From positions 34,321,651-34,385,650 of the forward strand of contig NC_087062.1 in the NCBI RefSeq assembly GCF_963678635.1: a stretch of 64,000 bases of DNA, given 5' to 3'. The translations under genes were made by a program, and so were the position numbers. The first letter of the stretch is position 1; each line of letters starts with the position of its first letter. The stretch is from Symsagittifera roscoffensis (Eukaryota; Xenacoelomorpha; Acoela; Convolutidae). Of the stretch, positions 22,810-33,200 are shown one piece after another. The notes under the pieces are model-generated. The model was not told the origin of the DNA. It made no database searches and saw nothing but the letters and a program-made list of their open reading frames with translations.

Positions 22810-23765
22810 GTAACTGCTATCTACTGGTTTCTGTAAAAATAAAACAAATTTGATCTGTGAATTGTTTACAGAGTAACTGATGGAATGGTTCAAAGATTTT
22901 TGTTTTTAATTTTAACCAAAAATTGATTTACAGTTTTTGCGCGTAGCTTCTTGTCAAGCTTGCGTCTAGCAAGGGTATTCTAAATCATATCATGTTCTTG
23001 TTTATTCCTGTAAAAAACTACCAGCAGAATTTGCCCTTGACATGCTTAGGCTGATGAATATTCAAATTTCATTAGCAATTGTGGTTTATGCTGACCTGAA
23101 TTGCGGACATGCTAATTTTCAAGAATTTTTTTACCAGTTGTTTTTGAAGCTTGCGGTTAGTCAAATTTTTTCCTATAGAAAATTGATTTGATTTAGTTGG
23201 TCTTGTTTTCTGCAGTTTTGTTTTTGTGAATTTATAGTGTGTCGTTTGAAAACGAAAACAGTAATTTTTTCTGTGTAGAGAGGTGGTATGGAACATTTCG
23301 TAATTCTAGAGTAACTGCTATCTACCGGTTTCTGTAAAAGTAAAACAATTAATTCAGTAAATTGTTTACAGAGTAACTGATGAATTGGTTCAAAATTTTT
23401 TGTTTATAATTTTAACCAAAGATTGATTTCAGTTTTTGCGCGTAGCTTCTTGTCAAACTTGCGTCTAGCAAGGGTATTGTAAACCGGTTCGTGTTCTTGT
23501 TTGTTCCTGTAAAATTCTTTGCCACTGTGGCATGCCCAGGTTGATGATTATTCAAACTTCATTAAAAATTGTGGTTTATGCTGACCTGCATTGCGGACAC
23601 GCCAATTTTCATGAATTTTTTTACCATTTGTTATTGACGCTTGCGGTTATTTAAATGTTTTTTCTTCGAAGAGAAAATCGATTTTATTGAATTGGTCTCA
23701 GATTCTGCAGTTGTGTATCAGTGAATTTATAGTGTGTCGTTTGAAGTGGAAAATACATTGTAATT
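22810..23765 (+). repeat. Tandem duplication of an approximately 450-500 bp unit
   Basis: Unit 1 (22810-23310) and unit 2 (23311-about 23765) are direct repeats in the same order. Shared blocks include GTAACTGCTATCTAC(T/C)GG, GCGCGTAGCTTCTTGTCAA, GCGTCTAGCAAGGGTATT, GTGGTTTATGCTGACCTG and TATAGTGTGTCGTTTGAA. The two have diverged by substitutions and small gaps. No coding capacity. Confidence 0.8.
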
Positions 23766-23924
23766 TTTTGTGTTTGTATGTACAATCAGCCTGAAAATAA
23801 AGTTGTTAGAATTATGATTATTATAAAGTTAAATGGATAAAAAAGTACAACAAGCATAAATATTCTGCACTTTTTCGAAAGTCGGAACAAAAATCCAACG
23901 TCGGCGGAAGAAAATTTTTGTTGT

Positions 23925-24398
23925 TCCGACTTTTTAAGAAAACAGAATATTTATGCAAAGAGTTTTTATTTATTCAGTTGTCATTTTTCACCAAAAGAAA
24001 TAATAGTTTGTAACAAAAACTTTTAATCCTCATTGAAAATATAAACTTCTTAATATCAAATAGAAAAAATATTTATTTTTACTTCCCAATTAATTTCGTA
24101 AAAACATGAGAGTTTGAGAGTTTTGCCATGCTCTGGATTATTTCATGCTCGTTTTGACGATTTCATTCATAATGCTGAAAGCGTAGCTCTAGTTATTTAT
24201 TCGGGACGAATTATCCTTCACATTAAAATCGTTGCAACTTGTGTTGAGAGAAGCTAGTTGGTCGTTTTGTTTTCACACTGTGATACTGTTCAAAATTAAA
24301 AGTTTTTTAAAATTTTCGTTTCCCAAAAACTGTTTGATATGAATTAAGCGGCAATCGGAGCATTTAAGGCTTTGCCCTGATATACGAGCAATCTTGCC
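23925..24398 (-). mobile_element. Diverged copy of the Helentron-like GTTCCGAC element
   Basis: It begins at left with TTGTTCCGACTTTTT and ends at right with GGCTTTGCCCTGATATACGAGCAATCTTG, matching the two ends of the better copies (24563-25104, 50621-51144, 54358-54891) in reverse orientation. The middle is strongly diverged. A palindrome (GTCGGAACAA...TTGTTCCGAC) lies at its left edge at 23882-23935. Confidence 0.5.
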
Positions 24399-24562
24399 CT
24401 TAATTTTTAATTTAATGTACAAAATCAAAAAGCGCCAGCTAAAAGAAGAATGTTGTAATTTGTTTTTTTTTGTACTTTTTTGTGGGAAACAAGCGGAATT
24501 TCAATCTGCTATTTGAATTTCAATCAGCCTGTACCTAAATTTCAATTGAAGTTCAATTTAAA

Positions 24563-25104
24563 AAGACTGCTCGTATCAGGGCAAAGCCCTGAATGTTCCG
24601 ACTGCCTTTTAAGGTTTATGGAGCAGCAGTAATAGCATAAAAAAATTAAATGAAATAAAACAAAATGAAATTTTTTTTTTCTAAAATTTGAAATTGTTTA
24701 TGAAAATCATCAACCCACACGCCATAGAAAATACAAAATGAGAGAGTTCGTTCCTTTTAACAAGTCAATTATGGCAAATAAGCTTCGGTCACCCAATTTG
24801 GAACGATTTATAAGACGGATTAAATCTCCGCTTACGCGTTAATAGCGCGAATTATATCGCGCGTTAATTGTCCCAAATTGGTCAAAATGGCCAAAATGGC
24901 AATCTTTAAACCCTCATAACTCTACGAAAAATGATCACAGGTGAAATTTTTTTCAAATTTAAGCTCAGGACAACAATATCTTTTGAATGATATAAAAAAA
25001 TTTCGTCAAAAATGGCTAGTTAAAAAGTCGAAATTTGTCTGAAGAAAAAAAAACTCACCCCGAGCACAAATATTCAGTTACTTTCGTATCGAAAGTCGGA
25101 ACAA
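24563..25104 (+). mobile_element. Non-autonomous element with asymmetric ends (Helentron-like), copy A
   Basis: Left end AAGACTGCTCGTATCAGG contains the stem-loop TCAGGGCAAAGCCCTGA, followed by GTTCCGACTGCC. Right end: CTTTCGTATCGAAAGTCGG then AACAA. The GTCGGAAC at the right end is inverted as GTTCCGAC about 40 bases inside the left end, an asymmetric terminal inverted repeat. The middle has ACGCGTTAATAGCGCG...TCGCGCGTTAATTG. About 540 bp, no protein. Near-identical layout in copies B and C. Confidence 0.75.
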
Positions 25105-25384
25105 TAACAGAAAAGCGTTTGCAATTTGTTTTAAGGCAACTTCCAGGCCAACAAAACTACTTTAATTCTCAACAGATTTTGTGAAATCGTTTTGGTGGCC
25201 AAAATATACTGCAACGAAAATGAGCTGAAAATATGTGAAAAGTTAGTATCTTTTTTTTGACTAGTGGTTTCAAAATATGCCATTATAGGACTAGTGGTTC
25301 AAATGCCATTATTTAATTAAATTAAAAACTTAATGACTTTGTTAATGTTTTTAGTTAGAGCTAGGATATTAATACAGACTTGGG

Positions 25385-26024
25385 GGGATCAATTGAGCAA
25401 TCTCCCCCCATTCTCGCGTGGGTGGAGATAGCTCAATAGGTACTTGAGACATGTTTATAACCACTTGAAAATATTTTTAAACGAGAAAAAAAATTACAAA
25501 AGAGGTTCTCCAACAAATTTTGAACGCCACTATTTACTATATGAAAGCTCAAATATTACATTCAGAAGGAAAAAAAATAAACAATAAAACTGAGGCACAT
25601 AAAGCTACTCTTTCTGGTCTAAAAGGAAATAAGCTATTGCGTACAAAATTAAGGTGCTGAGGAGAACAGTTTTTGGTATTCAGATACAAGGCTAGTACAC
25701 TAAACCTGATAGCTCGTTTTTCTCAATGAGAAGGAATGGTCGCCCAAACTAAAATTTGCATTTTTTTTTCAAATTTCGATGTTTTCTTTTTCAATTTTTT
25801 CTCGATACTTATATAAAGTGAACTTCAGTCGGCGAATTTTTTGCGTGATATGAACACATCAACCATCTACTTGCGTTTGTTGACTTCTTTTTGTAGCGTC
25901 TAAGTATTTGCTTGGGGGGGGGGGGGGGGGGGGGGTAGGAGATAGCTCAATTGGTCATTACGGGCGAAGGGGGAGATTGCTCAATTGGTCATTACGGGGG
26001 GAGGGGAGGTTGCTCAGTTGATCC
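25385..26024 (+). mobile_element. TIR element with ends GGATCAATTGAGC, copy 2
   Basis: Ends are GGATCAATTGAGCAATC at left and GCTCAGTTGATCC at right, flanked by 8-bp repeats GACTTGGG (25377-25384 and 26025-26032). The interior matches copy 1 (2963-3576) in reverse order. At its right end lie a G22 run (25914-25935) and two further TTGGTCATTACGGG-type sub-terminal repeats. No open frame of note. Confidence 0.8.
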
Positions 26025-26544
26025 GACTTGGGTTGATCAAAAGTTTGTAAATCAAAACTAGGAGGGCATTCTATATCGAGCACAAATGTATTTTCAGCTT
26101 ATTCTTCCATGCTTGTAGAAAATAATAGTTTGAACAAAAGCGGAGAATCAAAATATTAGCCTGCATCTTTTCAATAAACCACAGATTTTAGACAGAGTTG
26201 ACTACTCTACTCTTATCTAACCTTTACTATTCTTTTAATTTTACAAATAATTTTTTTTTCAAAAACGAATTGCAGTTCTAAGGTTGCCGAGCTGAATAAA
26301 AACTTAAACAGTTGATCCATTTAGATTAACCATACATTCTCCCCTTCCCCCAAGTGACGAACCAGAGAATTTGCCCCTAGCCAGGTAATAATTTTGAAAG
26401 ATAATTCTGTATAATGTATGCACACAAACGCGCACATGAAAATTGGGTGTCACAGTTTTTATGTGAGATTGCACTTGAATGATGTTAATAACCTGAGCTA
26501 ACGTATTTTTAATCAATTTTCTCTATTTAAACTTAGTTTTCTAG

Positions 26545-26765
26545 AAATCTAAGGTATACTCCAAGCTATTTCCTGAAAAATCCATAATTTCTCCGCCCTA
26601 AAATTACGCGTAAGCGAAGATTTAATCCGTCTTAGAAATCTTTCCAAAGTGGTTGAAGGAAGCTTATTTATTATAAATGATTTGTTACTAGGAGTGACAT
26701 CTACCACTTGGTACTTTATATGGCGTGTGGGGGGATTATTTTCCCAAAAAATTCTCAAATTGTAA
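26545..26765 (-). mobile_element. Fragment of the Helentron-like element
   Basis: Reverse-oriented match to the middle of copies A-C: TACGCGTAAGCGAAGATTTA, ATCCGTCTTAGAAATC and TATGGCGTGTGGGGG. Both ends are missing. Confidence 0.6.
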
Positions 26766-26866
26766 AAAAAAAATCATTTTATTTTTTTTACATTTAGAAC
26801 AGCGAGCAGTCTTGTTTCCTTTGACGCTCTGAGATTGATGAAAATTTCTATGATAATAAAAATTAA

Positions 26867-26872
26867 TTTATT
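26867..26872 (-). terminator. Candidate polyadenylation signal of the kazrin-like gene
   Basis: AATAAA on the minus strand, 175 bases downstream of the stop codon at 27047-27049. Hexamer match only. Confidence 0.5.
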
Positions 26873-27046
26873 TCATTTAATTAATTTAGTAATGAATAAA
26901 TGCAAACTGCTTTTTACAAAATTCGAAAATTGATTTAGAAATTAGCATATTCATCAAAATTTGGACAATTTCTTTTAAAAATGCAACTAAAATTAGAGTT
27001 TCAATTTCGAGATATTTCGGGTATCATCTTTTTGTTAAGGAACATA

Positions 27047-27268
27047 TCAATTGGGTGAGTAAGGTCTCGAAAGTGATTTGAAGTCGTTGTTGACTGAATA
27101 AGGGTGCGAGGCTCCTGTGCTTGTTGAGGCGAACGAGTCACGTGTCATGGCGATAGCTCCAGTGCTTGCCACACTGCGTCTGTCCTGAGATCCTTCCCTG
27201 GAACTGGCTCGAGAAGAGCCTCTCGAACCACTTCTACGTATGAGTCTGGAAGCTTTGCTCCACGAGTT
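27047..27268 (-). CDS. KAZN: Kazrin-like exon 13: Ser/Arg-rich C-terminus and stop
   Basis: Acceptor cgtcttttcag. SRGSSRASSREGSQDRRSVA, ending SRPYSPN and TGA (27049-27047). The Ser/Arg-rich tail is a common feature after kazrin SAM3. Confidence 0.82.
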   Translation of the reverse strand, partial: NSWSKASRLIRRSGSRGSSRASSREGSQDRRSVASTGAIAMTRDSFASTSTGASHPYSVNNDFKSLSRPYSPN

Positions 27269-30200
27269 CTGAAAAGACGAGTTCAGTTTAATTACTGAAA
27301 GGGACAATGCCCATACTTGACAAATTACCCGAAAAACCAATATACAGAAAATAATCTTACTTTTCTCAATGTCAGATGAAATTTGGACCCCAGTTTTTCA
27401 ATTACACCAGGTTAACGACGTTTTTGTACGTGGTTAACCAGGTGATTTTACGATGTTCTTAATGTAACTAAAAATATCGATCTCAAAAAAACTTGTAAGT
27501 TTGATCAGGGGCGGATTTAGGGAAAGGGGGGGGGGGAAGCGTACGCCCCCCCCCCTCAGGGATTCGACCTCCTGCCAAACCAAAGGGTCCCCCCTTTGGT
27601 ACTTTTTAAGAAATCCATTTTTGACCGATCGACCCTAAAATTTTTCTAAAGGCGCCTTTGGTGCCAATATATACTAATTTTGAGGAGGGAGCGCGTGCCA
27701 AAAAAACGCGATTTTTTTGTCAAAATTTTCCAAAAACTGCCTAAAAACGCCTTTTTTGGACTGTTTTTTCAAAATTTTGCCTGCGGCGCAGAACATTTGG
27801 CCAAATAAGGGTCGAAAAAAAGGTCGACGAAATTTCCAAAATTTTTTTGAAAATCCGCCCCTCCCCCCTCGAGAAAATCCTAGATCCGCCCCTGAGTTTG
27901 ATGGGGTTTTACTAAACATATATGTTAGCTACATTCAAAACGGATCTTACGCTGAGGCTTCTCTTGACTGAGTTGTGTTGCTGCTGCTGCTGTTCCTGCA
28001 GAATTCTCTGTCCCTCTGTATTGGAGATGGTGTTGCTCTGTCTGCTCAACTTCTTTTTCCTACTGTTCTCCTTTTTGGCCTGTTTAATCTGCCTCCTAGA
28101 AACAACACACAAACTTGCCACTTCTCTATAAATACGGTTCTCACAACAATAAATTGTCTCGACAACTGCACTATCTCAGTTTAAACCCTTTGTAAAATAT
28201 CACCTATAATAACAATTGTTGAAAGCTCTAAGAAGTATTAGAAAACAAACAGAAAGTCAGTAGTGTATTTTGTTAACTTTTATCAAATAAACTCAATGTG
28301 TTGGTATGTTTTCGTAACGTCTGTGAAAAGAGTTCGAGACTTTTCATGAACCCTCCTAATTTCTTTAACCACCGTGGCCTGAAAGTCTATTTGTCGCCAG
28401 TGACTTTACGTGGAATTATTAGAATGCTGTTCTTACCTAGTTTCCTCGACTAGCACATCGTAGTTTTCCCTGAGATGTCTGAAAGTGGGATCTTCGTTGT
28501 CGTATCTCAACTCTAGGACGATGGCCAGCTCCTTGGCAGAAAAGGCAGAGTAGGCGATGAAACAGCCATTGATTCCCGTGTTCTTCAGCTTGTTCACCGT
28601 TGCATCCTGTCAAATTAATACAGGTTCAAAAAGTTGAGATATTTGCAGCCTTACAAGTCAGCAGGCGCGGATCCAGGAATTTCTCGAATTTGACGAAATC
28701 TTCTGCGCCGAAGGCAAGTTTTTGAAAAAAAAAAACCGTCCAAAAAAAGGCATTTTAAGGCACTTTTTGGAAAATTTCGACCAAAAACTTGCGTTTTTTC
28801 GGCGCACGCTCCCGGACCCCTCAAAATTAGGATAGATTGGCGCCGAAGGCGCCTTTAGAACAATTTTAAGGTCTGTCAGCCAAAAAAAGCTATCTCAAAA
28901 TAGTACAAAGGGGGGCCCTTTTGGGTCGTTGGGGGGTCAAATTCCTGAAGAAGAGGCGTCCACTCCCCACTCCTAAATCCGCTACTGCAAATCAGTATTG
29001 AAAAGTTCGCCAAAACCTTCCGAAATTTTTTTAATGATGGTTTTATTGCTGCTCAACCAGCTTATTTAGCTTATATTTTTTAAACAATCACAGATGCATG
29101 AAAAGAATAGAAAATTGACATTGAAAACCAACGAACTGCGCTCAAAATAACCAAACATTGAAAACCAACGCACTAGTTAAAAATAGATTTAAAGTCATTT
29201 TTATTTTTACGTTTTCTAATCAATTAACGGTTTTTTAGCTAATTTAATTTTATATTAAGTAAATCATATCAGCTCAATGTGAACGAAATTAGTAGGTGAA
29301 CGAAATTTTTGAATAAAACTAGTAGGTGAACGAAATTTTTGAATAGGGCTAATAAAGTTAACAAGTAGTTGTTTTCTCTTGTTAGAATCGAGGGTGAATT
29401 TCCACCTATGGCTACCGAATAAAATAAGATAAGGTCAGTGCTTACATCGAAGTCGATGGACTTGAGCCAATTCATGAATGTCTCGCTGCTCCACACCAGC
29501 AAATCTCCAACAGTCTCTCTCTCCCTCCCCTTCTGGCTATCAGGGTGCAGTCTCCTCTCATTGGCCAGACTCTGCAACTTCGCCTGGGGCTTCATCTTCC
29601 TGCGCTTGAAGTCCTGCAAACAGTTAGATGAACATGATCACGTGAGCTGGGCAAAGAACAGTTATAGTTCAACTCATGCTAGAAAATGTAGTTGCTTTAA
29701 TGCACCTTATTCATGTGATATGGATGAGCTTGATATATGATAAAAGAATCCTCGATATTAAAATACCGAGCTCTGTGTAGATAGCTGTTTTAGTCTCTAT
29801 AAATATGTATGTATCGTTTCAATTAGACTCACCGTTTGCATGAAATCCAATTCTCTCAGCATTCTTATTCCCAGGTGGATACTTTTGGCTGCCACTTTCG
29901 GGTTCAGAATCGCCTTAGCACACAAGTTGGCAATCTCTTTCTCGTTTAGAGTCAGCAGCAGAATCATGTCCACAAAACTAGATCGGAAATGGTCGCACAG
30001 CATATGCAAGCCCAGGTGTGTTAGGAAGTGATTGGCAACCCAAATGTGGTCCATCTTTTTCACCCCTTGATATTTGATCACATCTTGAGGCATTTCGGGA
30101 TCCCTGCAGACGACTTGGATATGCACCAGAACACGTTTGATTTGGGTCTCGTCTTTTATGCCGAGGAAGTTTTTGGCCGAATTTGGGGTCAAGCCCATTA

Positions 30201-33200
30201 GATTCTGAAGCAAGAAACGATTAGGAAATCGCTCGATATTTTTTAAAAAAATTTAGCTTACATGAATAAGTTTTCCTTACTTTTCCTGATTTGATTTGCT
30301 GCGCGGCTTGAGTGGAGAAGCTCTCTGACATTTTCAAGTGTAGTTTGAAAAATATTTCGACCAAGTGAGCGTTCCATTCGGTAACAGGTGTCGTGTACAG
30401 CATTTGTAATTCACCCTGTGTTTCGGCCGATTCTACTGGGAGTTCTGAAAACAAAATTATTTCATTATTGTTTATTTCTCGGTCCATAATTTTCAGAATT
30501 ATTTTAATTATTTGCGCAAAAAAGGAAAGAAGGAAGGTACTCAGACACAGAGGAAATTAATTGAATTGTGTTAGAATTTTTGTTCAGATCAGAAAATTAG
30601 AAATGAAATCGACTGCTTCAAATTTGAATCAGGAATAAGTAAAAGAACAGAATAAACTGAAAATAAGATTTAGATGAATCAATTCGCACCTTCATAATAC
30701 CCGCTAGTCAATCCTAGTGAAGACTTGCTGCTCGAGTGCTGACTGCCGCCCTGGCTATACTTGCCCGCAGTTCTCTGGCTGTGGTAGAGTTTATTCTGGA
30801 TCGACATTTTAGTCAATGATTGGCTGGTACTTTTGTTCTTCTGGTAATACCTCATGCCTTGGTTTTGTCTAATACCGTCTTCCAAGACAGATTTTTTTGC
30901 TCGCTTTTCCAGCGTATTTAAATCTTCAGCCGATGCTGATTTGTGAGTGGCTGAGAATTGTACAATTTGGTTCAATTGGGGTTCTAGATTACGATTGGCA
31001 CGAGGCGGGTGGGCGATGGAGCTCCGTTGCTTTTTCAACTCGGACTCAAGTTGAGAAGATGATAGATGGTTAGCAGAAGACACAGGGCCAGTAAGGTCAC
31101 CTAAGCACAAACAGACAGGTCAGGTAAAGGTCAAGGAGTGTCAATTGGGTTCAAAGCAAGCCAGTTTTTGATAACTACATGATTTAACGTGATTATAATT
31201 GAAACAGCTTTATTGCAGCGGATTCAATTATTTTCACATTTACGAAGGTCTTTTTGTGCGCGCCTGGTAATTTTCCACTAAATAACTTCTCTGACAAAAA
31301 TGTATCTATTGCTTAAGTTGCTATAAAAAGCTGGTGGCTCAGAGAAAAGAAGTTAGAGAAATGAGACTATAAATGAAACCATCAGTTAGTAGTCATAACC
31401 ACATGCAAGATGCAATTAAGCCATGTTGTTGTTTGTTTGTTTATCTGTACCTGAGACACTGCTCATGAGACTTTTGCAGTCTTCTGGTTCGGGATTTGAA
31501 CCGTTGGAAGATCCGATTTTGAATCTTTTCATTACTGCAACAAATTTTTCTCATCATTTTTTTTTCGTTCAGATATAAACTATAATCGAATGATAAATCA
31601 GGCTATCAGAAGTGATTTTCATCCAACAAGCTCAAATTTTGAAAATTATGAATCTTTTATCCAAATTTTGACATCTAAAAACGATGAACATCTTTTATGA
31701 CGCTTATGATTTCAGCGATTTCATCAAAAGTGGAGGATTTTTTCCATCTTACCTGAAATTTTCCTTTTAGATTTTAAATCTGTTCAGATAATGTTTTTTT
31801 TGCATTACATCATAAATAGGAAAACATAACTGTAAAATCAATCAATGGGAAAATATTAAGTGCTATCTAGAATATTCTAGAATATCTAGAATAAAGTGCT
31901 ATCTAGAAAAAATATATTTTAACTTTACCTGCACCACCACTGCTTCCACTTTTGTCTGAGTTGCCGGCAGAGCTACCCGCAGATTTGTGGAAAGCACCTT
32001 TTGGAGATGAACTGCCCATGAATCCCCCCAAATTAGCACCTGGATTAGTCTCACCCATCGGAAACTGCTGAGGGTTTGGGTTCAGATCCGAGTTGTCTAG
32101 TTGAGCACCACAGCGGCAGTTCTGCTCGAATTGGGAAATTAGATTAGCCCGACTCTGCAGTTCCTGCTTGAGTCTTTGAAGGTCACTGTTCGCCCTCTCT
32201 AGGTCCCGCCGGAGATCTCGGTTCTCTTGCTTCAGAGATTCGTTGTCTCCAGAGAGCTACAAAAAGCCATTGGATGGTCAATTCTTGGCATGTGTTTAAT
32301 TTGACAACAAAACTGTCGAACGTGGCATTTTCGCATGTTGGAGTTGACAAAAATGCCTAACTTCAGTTGGCAAAACTGACTATTGGCATGTCAGAGCAGA
32401 ACAAAAAACTTAAAAATGCGAAATCAGATCAAGATTTTGACGCCAAAAAAAGCAAATTAATGTGGAATCCCATTTTCTTAGTAGTTCAAAAAAAGTTGCC
32501 AAGATCAAGCTTGTAAAAACGCTGTCAAAACACAAGAAAATTTTGCATACAAAATGTACACATACATTGTGGTTTTGACTTCTGAGTTCTTCTATTCTTT
32601 TCTTCTCGTTGTCCAACTCCGATGCCAGTTGGTCGCAGAAGTCCTGAGTTTTGGCATGGTTCGACCGGTAGCTGTTCAGCTCATTATTTAGAGCGTCGAT
32701 TGTCTTAACTAACTTCTCCTGTTCTGTTTTAGCGTACCGGAGTTTTTCAGTCGCGGCAAACAGATCTGAACAAACAGTTTTCGCATATAAAATAAAATAA
32801 TTTTAGTGTATTTCACCTGTAGAATGTGGTCGACTGGTGTATCATATTCAACTCCTGTGTTGTGATTTGTAAAAAAGTTTTTGAGGCATCGAAAAAACCG
32901 GTTTGAACTGTTTACCTTTTTGACGAATTAGAGCGAAGAGTTAGTTAAATAATTGAGTCGCTCTTAAGTAACACGAAGTTCACTTTCCTAATATTCGAGT
33001 GCTTAAATTTTGCTATATACCTTAATTAAATTGGCTTATAACTAATTTTAAAAGCTTCTCTTAATGTGCCTACTTCGTGCTACAAAGTAACCGTATAGTT
33101 GTTAAAGGTTTTCAGCACGCATTATCAAATCGAAATATTATAATTTTTTTTTCAACTTAGATAATTTGTCTGACATAACCACTGAAACATTTAGTCAACA

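Noticed and set aside
27717-27971. ORFs across the MITE at 27506-27894 on both strands
   Set aside because: They run over the non-coding MITE and its TIR; similar frames recur at the other MITE copies.
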